Shown in pieces: positions 1 to 7,452 of a stretch of DNA of 35,903 bases (within the stretch, counting starts at the first letter, position 1; the number at the start of each line of letters is the position of its first letter). The DNA is taken from the NCBI GenBank assembly GCA_903914955.1, contig CAIWRB010000304.1, positions 1-35,903 on the forward strand, read 5' to 3'. The notes beneath the pieces are model-generated. The model was not told where the DNA came from and made no database searches. It saw only the letters and a program-made list of their open reading frames with translations. Source of the DNA: an uncultured Chloroflexota bacterium (GTDB lineage: Bacteria > Chloroflexota > Anaerolineae > Anaerolineales > Villigracilaceae). The translations under genes were made by a program, and so were the position numbers.

Positions 1-131
1 CGACTGATTTCCTTCAATCGAATCTCTATGCCGTTCACAAGTACCTTGCGGCGATACTTCGGACAAAAAACAACATGGTACTTACAGGAGTAGAAAATAT
101 GACGATTGCTTTTATAAGTTTGTGCGCTCAT
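1..131 (-). CDS. tnpA: IS200/IS605-family transposase TnpA, N-terminal part (cut by window edge)
   Basis: Reading leftward from an ATG at 131 gives 43 codons that remain open to the window edge. The product contains YHVVFCPKYRRKVL, the hallmark N-terminal segment of the small Y1-type HUH transposase that moves IS200/IS605 elements as single-stranded DNA. The catalytic HUH and tyrosine motifs would lie outside the window, so activity cannot be judged. The gene begins only 7 bp from the end of the IS630 copy, so its native promoter has been pushed 1.2 kb away. The matching left-end hairpin of the element lies on the far side of that insertion, near 1401-1421. Family identity is clear; intactness is unknown. 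Confidence 0.85.
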   Translation of the reverse strand, partial: MSAQTYKSNRHIFYSCKYHVVFCPKYRRKVLVNGIEIRLKEIS

Positions 132-139
132 AACAGCTA

Positions 140-171
140 GTGGTGTGTTTGATAAGTAATGTTACATAGTC
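140..171. repeat. IS630 terminal inverted repeat, left
   Basis: Begins GTGGTGTGTTTGATAAGTAA and is the reverse complement of 1340-1371 except at the fifth base. It is immediately preceded by the TA target dinucleotide. Confidence 0.95.
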
Positions 172-1285
172 AAGACGACTTTTTCTGGACCCAATTATGC
201 AGGTCTCTCCGTGTCCATGACCAATTGATTGGTCGAGCCCAAAGGCGATTATATTCTGGTGTGCTGGCAAAGAGGTGATCAATAAGTTGTTGGCGACTTT
301 CCCATTGGCCACGTTGTAAAAAACCCACATCGAAACTTTTCAGTAGAAGCTCGGCTTGATTCAGCCAAGAAGCATGAGCAGGTGTGAATAAGAGGCGCAA
401 CCGTGAACCATAATGCGATCGCAAAAACGACTGGGTTGCAGCCGCGGTATGACTGGGGCCGCCATCGCAGATCAGATGAATGCGTCGAAAAGAATGAAAA
501 GGTTGCAACAGACGAGGCAGTGCGCGACAAAAATGTTCACTGTCATTTTTGTCCAAACAATTGCTTCGCATCTGGCCATTGTAGAGATTAAGCAAGGCTA
601 GGAAATTGACGACACCATTCCGCTTGTATTCAAATTCTAATCGCTGGATCTGGCCCGTGCACATTGGTTGAGTGGGACGTACTCCTTGCAATGCCTGGAT
701 ATTCGGCTTCTCGTCTAAAGCCAAAACAATTTCACCTTGTGCCTCGAGCGCCTCGACCCTTTCATATATCCACAAAATGCGACTGGCACGATTCAGGAAC
801 TCTGCGTTCAACGTGGGCGTGATCCAATATCGGCTGCGGTGAGGTTGCAAGTCTGCATCCTGAAGGATGAGCGATACTGTCGATTGCGCAATATGAGATA
901 CCAAGCCCCGTTTTATCGCGATAGCCGCCAAGCTGCGGGTAGACCAATGTGTTAGCTCCAGTCCAATACCAGCTGGCTCGCAACAGGCCAGTTGTTCAAT
1001 GCCTACTCGTTGCAACGCCGTGATTGTTCGAGGTCGACCTGAACGAGGTGCATCGTAAATGGCGTCCAATCCTGTGCTCTCATATCGATGACAGAGATGC
1101 CAGATGCCCATGCGCGTCATACCTACTCGCTTGCACAAATCACTTATTATTGTTTTAGAATCCCTCATAACCAACAAAACTTGCCCACGCCGAACAATTC
1201 GTTGTTCGGTCCGACCATCGCGAACTAATTGCTCAATCTCTTGCTGGTCCGATTTACTCAAACGGATCGTTCTGCGTCTTCTCAT
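170..1285 (-). CDS. IS630-family DDE transposase
   Basis: This 371-residue protein is full length for IS630 transposases. The N-terminal part (residues 1-100) is a helix-turn-helix DNA-binding region with the arginine-rich start MRRRR and the GLDAIYDAPRSGRPR linker typical of the family. The RNase-H-fold core shows the DDE triad: D191 in LALDEKPNIQ, D274 in LICDGGPSH and E312 in SWLNQAELLLKSF. The start at 1285 is the first methionine and lies 55 bp inside the right terminal repeat. The stop falls within the left terminal repeat. No frameshift or internal stop is seen, so the element may still be active. Confidence 0.95.
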   Translation of the reverse strand: MRRRRTIRLSKSDQQEIEQLVRDGRTEQRIVRRGQVLLVMRDSKTIISDLCKRVGMTRMGIWHLCHRYESTGLDAIYDAPRSGRPRTITALQRVGIEQLACCEPAGIGLELTHWSTRSLAAIAIKRGLVSHIAQSTVSLILQDADLQPHRSRYWITPTLNAEFLNRASRILWIYERVEALEAQGEIVLALDEKPNIQALQGVRPTQPMCTGQIQRLEFEYKRNGVVNFLALLNLYNGQMRSNCLDKNDSEHFCRALPRLLQPFHSFRRIHLICDGGPSHTAAATQSFLRSHYGSRLRLLFTPAHASWLNQAELLLKSFDVGFLQRGQWESRQQLIDHLFASTPEYNRLWARPINWSWTRRDLHNWVQKKSS

Positions 1286-1339
1286 AAGAAACCCTCCGAT
1301 GGTTTTATATGAGAAGTATATAGTTTTTTAAGGTTCTAC

Positions 1340-1371
1340 GACTATGTAACATTACTTATCAAACACGCCAC
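1340..1371. repeat. IS630 terminal inverted repeat, right
   Basis: Partner of the repeat at 140-171, with one mismatch in 32. The TA at 1372-1373 follows it directly. Confidence 0.95.
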
Positions 1372-1400
1372 TAGTATACAAGCAAAACCGTTCCTTACAT

Positions 1401-1421
1401 CTCCACTGCTAAAGCAGGGAG
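1401..1421. repeat. Probable left-end hairpin of the interrupted IS200/IS605 element
   Basis: CTCCACTGC-TAAA-GCAGGGAG folds as an imperfect stem-loop with one bulged base. Subterminal hairpins of this kind are the TnpA recognition sites in IS200/IS605 elements. It lies upstream of tnpA in the orientation expected for the left end once the IS630 copy is removed. The exact tip, probably between 1421 and 1445, cannot be fixed without an empty site or a second copy. A second small dyad (TTACC...GGTAA, 1424-1441) could be the terminator of the lipoprotein gene or part of the element end. Confidence 0.55.
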
Positions 1422-1453
1422 CTTTACCGAACATTTGGTAATTCCTTGCGCTA

Positions 1454-2824
1454 TTACTTTAGATCACGCGCGGTGGATTCCATTTGAGCCAGTATCTTTG
1501 CCACTTCACCGCTGGGCAGGTTGACTCGATACATTTGAGCGAATCCATCGCCGAGCATGGTCTTCACTTTGCGCCAGGAAGCCAATTGAGGTTGTACCTC
1601 GCCTAGCGGTAGGAATGTGATGGCCTGTGCCCATTGCGGGTGAGTTTTTTTGTAATCAGCAAGCAGGTCTATGGTTGAAGTGCGAAGCGGAAAAAGATGA
1701 GTCGTCTCCACCCAGCGCGCATCCTGTTCATTCTCCAATAGCCAGCGCGCGAATAACCACGCCGCGAGTTGTTCCTCATTAGTTGATTTCAGGATGACAT
1801 ACGAAGAACCGTAAACGACCAACGCATCATTATTTTCTCCGGGGAATGGGATCACTTTCCACGAGTCAGTATTATTTGCGCCGGCAAAAGCACGCGCGAC
1901 CGTCGGAAGATCTTCGAGGCTGGCTGAAATGAAAATGGCTTCATGATTTACGAATGACGTAATCGGAGTGGTTTCAACTGTCTGCCAGGCGCAGTTTTTT
2001 TCAGAAAGTTCGCGCAGGAATTTGAAAGCATCAATATTATTCGGCGTGGAGAAACGATAATCATGGCTTTCCAATACACCGCCTTCAAAAGCAAGCAGCC
2101 AGGCGTACACGGTGGTTGGTGCTGTATCCACGATCCAGCCGCCCATGAAATCATTTTGCGCTGATTCATCTTTTAGCATGGATTGTTGTGCGCGGCAGGC
2201 TTGCTGGCGAAAATCCTCGGGTGCAGCGGGCGGAGAATCAAATCCCAGCTCACCCGCCCAGGTTTCATTCCAAAGTAAAAACCGCGCGCTGCGTTGCGCG
2301 GGGATGGCAACGCGTACGCCATCGGTTACATCCTGATCCCAAAATACGGGCGCAAAATCGTTAGAGTCAATTCCATATATTGGGTCTTCCACATAAAGGG
2401 TCAGGTCAGTCACCACGCCATCTGTATTCCATCCCAACGCATGTTCGGGCAATGCGATCACCAGGTCAGGTTTTTCTGCGGTAGGCAAAGAGGCGGTTAC
2501 GGTTTCATATAAATTGGAAAAGTTGATTTGACTTTGCGCCGTTACTTTGATGCCCCACTCGTTTTTAGAATTGAAATCTTTGACGAATGAATCGAATAGA
2601 CTCGACTCAATGCCATACCACGGAGTCCAGACTGTGATCTCCAGTCCGTTCAATGCTTTTTCATTGACATTGAGTCTGCTGGTTGTTTCGACAGTTGATT
2701 CTACCTTTGGGGTTTTCGTGGAGCCTGCAGTGGAGGTCGGTCTAGCTGTGGATATTACTCTGTTTGCGGAACATGCCGCTACGAGAATGGCTGTAATGCA
2801 TAGCAGCGAAAAAAAATTCTTCAT
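1454..2824 (-). CDS. Extracellular solute-binding lipoprotein (ABC family 1-like), orphan
   Basis: The product of 456 residues starts MKNFFSLLC with a lipobox ending at C18 (LVAAC), so it is a predicted lipoprotein. A Ser/Thr-rich linker follows (residues 22-50), then a periplasmic-binding-protein fold of the kind that binds sugars or oligosaccharides (opening ITVWTPWYG, later NLYETVTASLPTAEKPDLVIALPEH). I chose the start at 2824 because its ATG overlaps the TGA of the upstream M50 gene by four bases and yields a proper signal peptide; a longer reading to 2995 adds residues that do not look like a signal. No permease or ATPase gene is adjacent, so the substrate is unknown. It is probably co-transcribed with the M50 protease gene, which could mean a role in envelope sensing rather than uptake. 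Confidence 0.85.
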   Translation of the reverse strand: MKNFFSLLCITAILVAACSANRVISTARPTSTAGSTKTPKVESTVETTSRLNVNEKALNGLEITVWTPWYGIESSLFDSFVKDFNSKNEWGIKVTAQSQINFSNLYETVTASLPTAEKPDLVIALPEHALGWNTDGVVTDLTLYVEDPIYGIDSNDFAPVFWDQDVTDGVRVAIPAQRSARFLLWNETWAGELGFDSPPAAPEDFRQQACRAQQSMLKDESAQNDFMGGWIVDTAPTTVYAWLLAFEGGVLESHDYRFSTPNNIDAFKFLRELSEKNCAWQTVETTPITSFVNHEAIFISASLEDLPTVARAFAGANNTDSWKVIPFPGENNDALVVYGSSYVILKSTNEEQLAAWLFARWLLENEQDARWVETTHLFPLRTSTIDLLADYKKTHPQWAQAITFLPLGEVQPQLASWRKVKTMLGDGFAQMYRVNLPSGEVAKILAQMESTARDLK

Positions 2825-4005
2825 TTTGCAAGTGTCATGAATGGGACTGGCATCAATACCAAAAAGAAGACAATGATCATTGCAAACCCGAGCAGTCGGC
2901 GGGGCGGGTCGAGCGTGGTGATCTGATCCAATGGCTCCGCGTTCACTCGCCCCAGCCAATAGAGGATGATCGCCCAAAGCCACCAGCCATTCCAAAAATA
3001 TCCGCCGACGATCAGCAATCCGATAATGAAAGGAAATGCTTTTCTAGCCTTGCTTCCAAATAAGCCGTAGATCACATGCCCGCCATCCAATGTGCCTGCG
3101 GGGATGAGGTTCAAGGCGGTGACGAGCAGCCCTGCCCAAGCCGCGAATGCCACAGGATGAATGAAGACATCGACACCGCCAATGGGAGCTGGTTGACCCG
3201 TGAAGAAATATTTGACCCAGTATAAAATTCCCTGTGCATCAACAGGCGCGGGGAGTAGTTTCCCAAACATGACAAACTTTGCGAATAGATAGACCAAAGA
3301 GTTGCCCTCGATAAATCCATTTGGATCTGCTTGTACGGTCCCCAGTTTGGAAAGTGATAATCCTAAAAATAAAACAGGGAGCGCCACGACAAGCCCCGCG
3401 ATGGGACCCGCGACCCCGATGTCAAATAGAACGCGTTTGTTCTTTGGGATTCCGCGCATGATGATCGCGGCGCCCATCGTCCCAAGCAAACCGAGCGGAG
3501 GCGGCAAAGGAATAAAATAAGGCAATGTCGCGGGAGTCTTGTGATAGCGGCTCATGAAATAATGACCAAACTCATGAGCCAGCAAAATGCCCAGCAGACT
3601 CACTGCGAATGGCCAGCCTGTGAGAATACTCTTGAAAAGCATGAGTAATTGCCCGCCAAGATCCGCAGGGAAGGGACCTTCGGGCTGTGCCCCGGCCAGC
3701 AGAACGCTAAGTACGGTCAACACGAAAAGGATAATGTTCGTGTTGATATTATCCTTTTTAGGCTCTGGCGGTTTCGGCGCAAGATAGATCACCTGGCGGC
3801 CGTCTTCGATCTTGAATAATGGGATGATTCCGTATGGGGTGAGTGCGTCAGCCAAACGGTCGTAGAGTGACGCGGAATCTTCATTAAGCAGTTGACCGCG
3901 ATACCGCAGAAAAAAACCTTTGTGCGGGTCTTCGCTGGTTACATCTTCAATACGAAAGACGCGCGCGACAAGATTTGTTAATATTTCAGTTTCGGGAATT
4001 GACAT
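2821..4005 (-). CDS. M50-family intramembrane zinc metalloprotease (site-2 protease type)
   Basis: This 394-residue membrane protein carries the HExxH zinc motif (H144-E-F-G-H148) inside a transmembrane segment. The second family signature, NLIPAGTLDGGH (residues 299-310), supplies the third zinc ligand D307. About 85 soluble N-terminal residues precede the first hydrophobic segment (about 89-105). Site-2 proteases cleave membrane-bound anti-sigma factors or other single-pass proteins. The arrangement without a PDZ domain resembles the compact group seen in many bacteria and chloroplasts (EGY-like). It is the first gene of a two-gene unit with the lipoprotein at 1454-2824. The substrate cannot be read from the sequence. 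Confidence 0.92.
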   Translation of the reverse strand: MSIPETEILTNLVARVFRIEDVTSEDPHKGFFLRYRGQLLNEDSASLYDRLADALTPYGIIPLFKIEDGRQVIYLAPKPPEPKKDNINTNIILFVLTVLSVLLAGAQPEGPFPADLGGQLLMLFKSILTGWPFAVSLLGILLAHEFGHYFMSRYHKTPATLPYFIPLPPPLGLLGTMGAAIIMRGIPKNKRVLFDIGVAGPIAGLVVALPVLFLGLSLSKLGTVQADPNGFIEGNSLVYLFAKFVMFGKLLPAPVDAQGILYWVKYFFTGQPAPIGGVDVFIHPVAFAAWAGLLVTALNLIPAGTLDGGHVIYGLFGSKARKAFPFIIGLLIVGGYFWNGWWLWAIILYWLGRVNAEPLDQITTLDPPRRLLGFAMIIVFFLVLMPVPFMTLAK

Positions 4006-4032
4006 GGGATACCTTTTTTATTATGAATAATT

Positions 4033-4075
4033 GACGATGGACAGCAAAACACTTAATGGTCTGTTGTCCATCGTC
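4033..4075 (-). terminator. Candidate terminator behind tRNA-Sec
   Basis: GACGATGGACA (4033-4043) pairs perfectly with TGTCCATCGTC (4065-4075) around a 21-base loop. In the minus direction the stem follows the tRNA-Sec gene and is followed by an AT-rich tract (AATTATTCATAAT) rather than a clean T-run, so it may be a weak terminator or a dispersed repeat. Confidence 0.5.
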
Positions 4076-4085
4076 CAAATATAGG

Positions 4086-4179
4086 CGGGAGTGGATGGGA
4101 GTCGAACCCACCGCGGCTCGCAACGCGACCCACCACAGGTGTTGAAGACCAGGAGACCCACCGGGACCTAACCACTCCC
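4086..4179 (-). tRNA. selC: tRNA-Sec (anticodon TCA)
   Basis: The minus strand folds as a bacterial selenocysteine tRNA of 94 nt: 8-bp acceptor stem (GGGAGTGG/CCACTCCC), two linker bases, 6-bp D stem (AGGTCC/GGGTCT) closing the 4-base loop CGGT, anticodon loop CTTCAAC with TCA at 4143-4145, a long variable arm (4103-4136 region), a T arm with TTCGACT, and a G discriminator. The 8+5 acceptor/T-stem and the 6-bp D stem exclude ordinary serine or leucine tRNAs. One U-U mismatch is present in the anticodon stem. CCA is not encoded. Its presence means the genome should also encode SelA, SelB and SelD and at least one selenoprotein; none of these is in the window. Confidence 0.94.
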
Positions 4180-4227
4180 ACCTGCAAGGATAACCGAGAG
4201 AAGATAGATTCGCAAGTTGCCAGATGA

Positions 4228-4590
4228 CTAAACATTAAAATTTTGAATAAAAGGAGGCAGGTGAATTGAGTTGGGAGCGAAAACCAAAAATACAAACATT
4301 GCTATGATCATACAGATCACGCAAATCAAAATAAATCCTCCAGCCATGATCCCGATCCATGCCATGGGGCGGCCGGCTTCATTTCGCCTGCGAATTTGAT
4401 TTAAGGAGACCATCCCAAAGACTAGCGCAAGAATCCCAAACAGAAAACTTACTGGAAAGCAAATGATGCTTGTGAACGGAAATGGAATCAACCCCATACA
4501 CATGAACAGGATGGTAATAATCCCAAAAACAATGCTGAGGATGGATTGCGAATTGATGGGCGGGGAGTTGGTTGGTTCGTTCGTTTCCAT
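4228..4590 (-). CDS. Small membrane protein, DUF4190-like
   Basis: The 120-residue product has a short polar N-terminus rich in Asn/Pro/Thr, two hydrophobic segments (about 18-57, broken by Pro/Cys, and 73-105), and a central loop SLNQIRRRNEAGRPMAWIGI. The latter is the signature arrangement of DUF4190 proteins, where a two-helix hairpin carries the AGxxxAxxGI motif. Function is unknown for the family. The gene sits between two tRNA genes, in the same direction; the tRNA-Pro terminator lies just upstream, so it may have its own start within the AT-rich 4591-4604 stretch or depend on read-through. The ATG at 4590 is the first in frame. Confidence 0.75.
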   Translation of the reverse strand: METNEPTNSPPINSQSILSIVFGIITILFMCMGLIPFPFTSIICFPVSFLFGILALVFGMVSLNQIRRRNEAGRPMAWIGIMAGGFILICVICMIIAMFVFLVFAPNSIHLPPFIQNFNV

Positions 4591-4604
4591 AATATTATAA
4601 AAAT

Positions 4605-4632
4605 AAAACCGTCCTTTTGGCTAGACGGTTTT
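4605..4632 (-). terminator. Rho-independent terminator of tRNA-Pro
   Basis: AAAACCGTC (4605-4613) and GACGGTTTT (4624-4632) form a perfect 9-bp stem with a 10-base loop. Read on the minus strand it is followed by TTTTATTTTTATAA, and it starts 10 bp after the tRNA-Pro 3' end. Confidence 0.8.
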
Positions 4633-4641
4633 ATCACTGCT

Positions 4642-4717
<76 letters not shown>

Positions 4718-4809
4718 ATTGAGCGAAGCGGATTATAGCCGTGTTTTATAATTCTGGCAAATCGAAACGACAGATTTATTTATGCTAAAATAGGGCACTG
4801 GAGTTTCCC

Positions 4810-5373
4810 ATGTCAGATATGATTGAAGTAACTATTGATAGCATCCGTGTACATTTAATGACACCTTCACGCGTGGTTGTTCTTAAGCAAACAAACACAG
4901 AGCGCTACCTCGCAATTTGGGTTGGGCCTTATGAAGCAGAAGCCATTACGGTAGCATTACAGGAAGTTGAAAAAGCACGCCCGCTTACGCACGATCTACT
5001 GATGAATGTTTTTTCTTCCTTCAATGCGCGTATCACACGGGTCGAGATCGTCAGCGTACAGGATAATACCTTCTATGGAAATATTGTGGCTGAAGCTGAT
5101 GGCGCTGAGATCAACATAGACTCGCGCCCGTCCGATGCGATCGCGATCGCTGTCCGCGCGCACGTGCCCATCCTGGTTCATCCGGATGTAATGGAAATGG
5201 CAGGCCAGATTCCCGATCAGGATATGCCCGATACGACCACCCCTGCTAATAAAAAAAATCCGCCAGCCCCATTGACTGATGAAGGCAACGATAGATTATC
5301 TATCTTCAAAGATTTTATCGACAAGCTTGATATTGACAATCCAGATGACAAAACCGGATCATCCTCACCCTAA
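4810..5373 (+). CDS. Bifunctional nuclease (BFN/DUF151) domain protein
   Basis: The 187-residue protein has the DUF151 fold over residues 4-135, with the conserved segments LAIWVGPYEAEAI, RPLTHDLLMNVF and the family signature INIDSRPSDAIAIAVRAHVPI. Characterised relatives (plant BBD1, Mycobacterium Rv2466c-neighbour family members) were reported to have DNase/RNase activity, but the cellular role in bacteria is not settled. An acidic, Pro/Asn-rich tail (140-187) follows. TGGAG lies just before the ATG, and TATGCTAAAAT around 4782-4792 could be its -10 region. It is the first gene of a run with dnaB (15-bp gap), suggesting co-expression with replication genes. Confidence 0.88.
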   Translation: MSDMIEVTIDSIRVHLMTPSRVVVLKQTNTERYLAIWVGPYEAEAITVALQEVEKARPLTHDLLMNVFSSFNARITRVEIVSVQDNTFYGNIVAEADGAEINIDSRPSDAIAIAVRAHVPILVHPDVMEMAGQIPDQDMPDTTTPANKKNPPAPLTDEGNDRLSIFKDFIDKLDIDNPDDKTGSSSP

Positions 5374-5388
5374 AGCTGAACCATCTCA

Positions 5389-6771
5389 ATGACAGATTAT
5401 TTCCCCGAAACAGAATCCGCCGCCCCCACCAGCCAGACGCCATCGGTAGTTCCACACAGCCGAGATGCAGAGGAAGCCGTCGTAGGGGCGGTGCTGATTA
5501 ATCCTGAAGCCTATTACGATGTTGCCCAATTCCTCGCGGCGGATGATTTCTACATCCACCGTAATAAATGGATCTGGGAAGCGTTCACACGGCTGCATGA
5601 ACAGCGAATTCCCGTTGACCTGTTGACACTCTCTGAAGAATTGGATCGCGCCAGCCTGCTGGCGGATGTTGGCGGCTCGGCTTATATCACTTCGCTGATC
5701 AATCAGGTGCCATCCTCGCTCAACGCGGAATCTTATGGTCGTATCGTTGAGGGACATTCCGTTCGCCGCAAGATGATCACTGCTGCGAATAAGATCGCGT
5801 CCATTGCTTATAACGAATCATCAACGGTTGATGAGGTAATGAATGAGGCTGAGAAAGCTGTCTTCAATGTCAGTGAACGCCGACTCAAACACGACCTTCA
5901 GCCGATCTCTGCCGTATTGAGCGACTACTATGATCGCATTGATGATCTCGCCAAACGCCCCGAGGAAATTCACGGTGTGCCAACCGGTTTCATTGACCTT
6001 GATAGATTACTTACCGGCCTACAGCCTTCAGACTTGCTTATTATCGCAGGTCGTCCGGGTCAGGGTAAAACAGGCTTTTTGCTTTCCGTTGCCAAGAATG
6101 CCGCGCTGACGCACAAAAAACATGTTGCCATCTTTTCGTTGGAAATGTCTAATGAGCAGGTGGTTCAGCGCTTGATCGCGCAGGAAACAGGTATCGACTC
6201 GCAGCGTCTGCGTAACGGCAGGCTACAGGAAAATGAATGGCCGCTTTTTACGCATGCCATTGAAGTGTTTTCTGATACGCATATCTATCTTGATGATACG
6301 CCTGCCATTACGCCTTTGCAACTGCGCACAAAATGCCGCCGCCTGCACATGGAATTTGGTATTGACCTGATCATCATCGATTATCTTCAGCTGATGGGCG
6401 GGGATTCGCGCAATGATAACCGTGTGCAGGAAGTCTCTCATATCTCGCGCAGTTTGAAAGTACTGGCGCGTGAGTTGAATGTGCCTGTGCTGACAGCCGC
6501 ACAGCTAAGCCGCGCAGTGGAACAGCGCACCGATAAAAAACCCGTTCTTTCAGACCTGAGAGAATCGGGCTCGCTCGAACAGGATGCCGATATCGTGATG
6601 TTCATCTATCGTCCCGATCAATATGAAAAGGATACCGATAAACAAAATATCGCCGAAATTATTATCGCGAAACATCGTAATGGCCCCGTCGGCAGCGTGG
6701 AGTTGATCTTCCGCAGTGCGCTGGCCAAGTTTGAGAATGCAGCTACAAAGGTATTCAGACCCAATGAGTAA
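5389..6771 (+). CDS. dnaB: Replicative DNA helicase DnaB
   Basis: A 460-residue protein, normal for DnaB. The N-terminal helical domain (residues 22-160) begins HSRDAEEAVVGAVLINPEAY, and the RecA-like C-terminal domain starts at GVPTGFIDLDRLLTGLQPSDL. Walker A is GRPGQGKT (221-228), Walker B LIIIDYLQLM (327-336), and the arginine-containing RESGSLEQDADIVMFIYRP segment completes the hexamer ATP site. DnaB unwinds DNA ahead of the replisome and recruits primase. No intein is present. It is followed by a DnaD-domain gene and a DnaC-like gene, so helicase and candidate loader functions are encoded together. Confidence 0.98.
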   Translation: MTDYFPETESAAPTSQTPSVVPHSRDAEEAVVGAVLINPEAYYDVAQFLAADDFYIHRNKWIWEAFTRLHEQRIPVDLLTLSEELDRASLLADVGGSAYITSLINQVPSSLNAESYGRIVEGHSVRRKMITAANKIASIAYNESSTVDEVMNEAEKAVFNVSERRLKHDLQPISAVLSDYYDRIDDLAKRPEEIHGVPTGFIDLDRLLTGLQPSDLLIIAGRPGQGKTGFLLSVAKNAALTHKKHVAIFSLEMSNEQVVQRLIAQETGIDSQRLRNGRLQENEWPLFTHAIEVFSDTHIYLDDTPAITPLQLRTKCRRLHMEFGIDLIIIDYLQLMGGDSRNDNRVQEVSHISRSLKVLARELNVPVLTAAQLSRAVEQRTDKKPVLSDLRESGSLEQDADIVMFIYRPDQYEKDTDKQNIAEIIIAKHRNGPVGSVELIFRSALAKFENAATKVFRPNE

Positions 6772-6792
6772 CGTCTTTGCGATGACGTAAAA

Positions 6793-7452
6793 ATGATGTC
6801 CAATTTCAACGGTTTTAACTCCACTGAAACTTTCACTCAATTACCCGATTCGTTTATTCAGCTCTTAAAAGAGATTGACGACATCGCGGAGTTGAAGGTG
6901 ACGCTATATGCGATCTGGCGCATCGAACATATCGAAGGACATTTCCGCGCTTTGTGTGAAACTGATTTCGAAGCTGAGCCGCTGGGGATGGGTCTTGAGG
7001 AGATCCAGATCGGGCTGGGGAAATCTGTTGAGCGCGGGACCATGCTCAGGTCACAGCATGAAGCGGATGTGTTTTACTTCCTCAATTCCCCGCGCGGACG
7101 TCTCGCTGCTGAGGCGTTTGCGAAAGGCCAATGGCGAGAATCCGCAAAGATATTCTCTGGTTCAGTGAGCAAATCAAATATTTTTAAATTGTACGAAGAA
7201 AACATTGGAGCGCTCACGCCTTTATTATCAGACATGCTGCGTGAAGCGGAAAAAAATTATCCGAGCATGTGGTTCGAAGAAGCGTTTGAAATTGCTGTCA
7301 GCAGGAATGTTCGCAATTGGAAATATGTGGAAGCTATTTTGACGCGCTGGAAGGAAAAAGGGAAAGATGAAAGAAAAGATCAACAAGACATTGTCAAAGA
7401 TGCAAAACGATACACCGACAGCGACTTCTCCGAATTCATCAACCGAGATTGA
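6793..7452 (+). CDS. DnaD-domain protein (probable primosome/helicase-loading factor)
   Basis: The 219-residue product has an N-terminal region (15-110) consistent with the winged-helix oligomerisation half of DnaD/DnaB2 proteins. A C-terminal DnaD-like domain (about 142-205) includes FKLYEENIGALTPLLSDML, EEAFEIAVSRNVRNWKYVEA and ILTRWKEKGK, the classic family motif. In Firmicutes such proteins act in helicase loading together with the DnaC/DnaI ATPase. The tail is charged (KDERKDQQDIVKDAK). The ATG at 6793 is followed by a second ATG, and neither has a strong ribosome site; translation may be coupled to dnaB, 21 bp upstream. Its end overlaps the next gene by 86 bp. Confidence 0.85.
   Translation: MMSNFNGFNSTETFTQLPDSFIQLLKEIDDIAELKVTLYAIWRIEHIEGHFRALCETDFEAEPLGMGLEEIQIGLGKSVERGTMLRSQHEADVFYFLNSPRGRLAAEAFAKGQWRESAKIFSGSVSKSNIFKLYEENIGALTPLLSDMLREAEKNYPSMWFEEAFEIAVSRNVRNWKYVEAILTRWKEKGKDERKDQQDIVKDAKRYTDSDFSEFINRD

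Larger units (their letters stand above)
140..1371 (-). mobile_element. Complete IS630-family insertion sequence
   Basis: The 1232-bp element is bounded by 32-bp terminal inverted repeats (140-171 and 1340-1371) that match at 31 of 32 positions. It is flanked by TA at 138-139 and at 1372-1373, as expected for IS630/Tc1 elements, which duplicate a TA target. It carries one full-length transposase gene. The near-perfect ends and open reading frame suggest a recent arrival. It landed between the left-end hairpin and the tnpA start of an older IS200/IS605 element. Confidence 0.95.

Noticed and set aside
2825-2995. N-terminal extension of the lipoprotein
   Set aside because: It lies inside the M50 gene and would bury the signal peptide; the ATGA overlap gives a better start.
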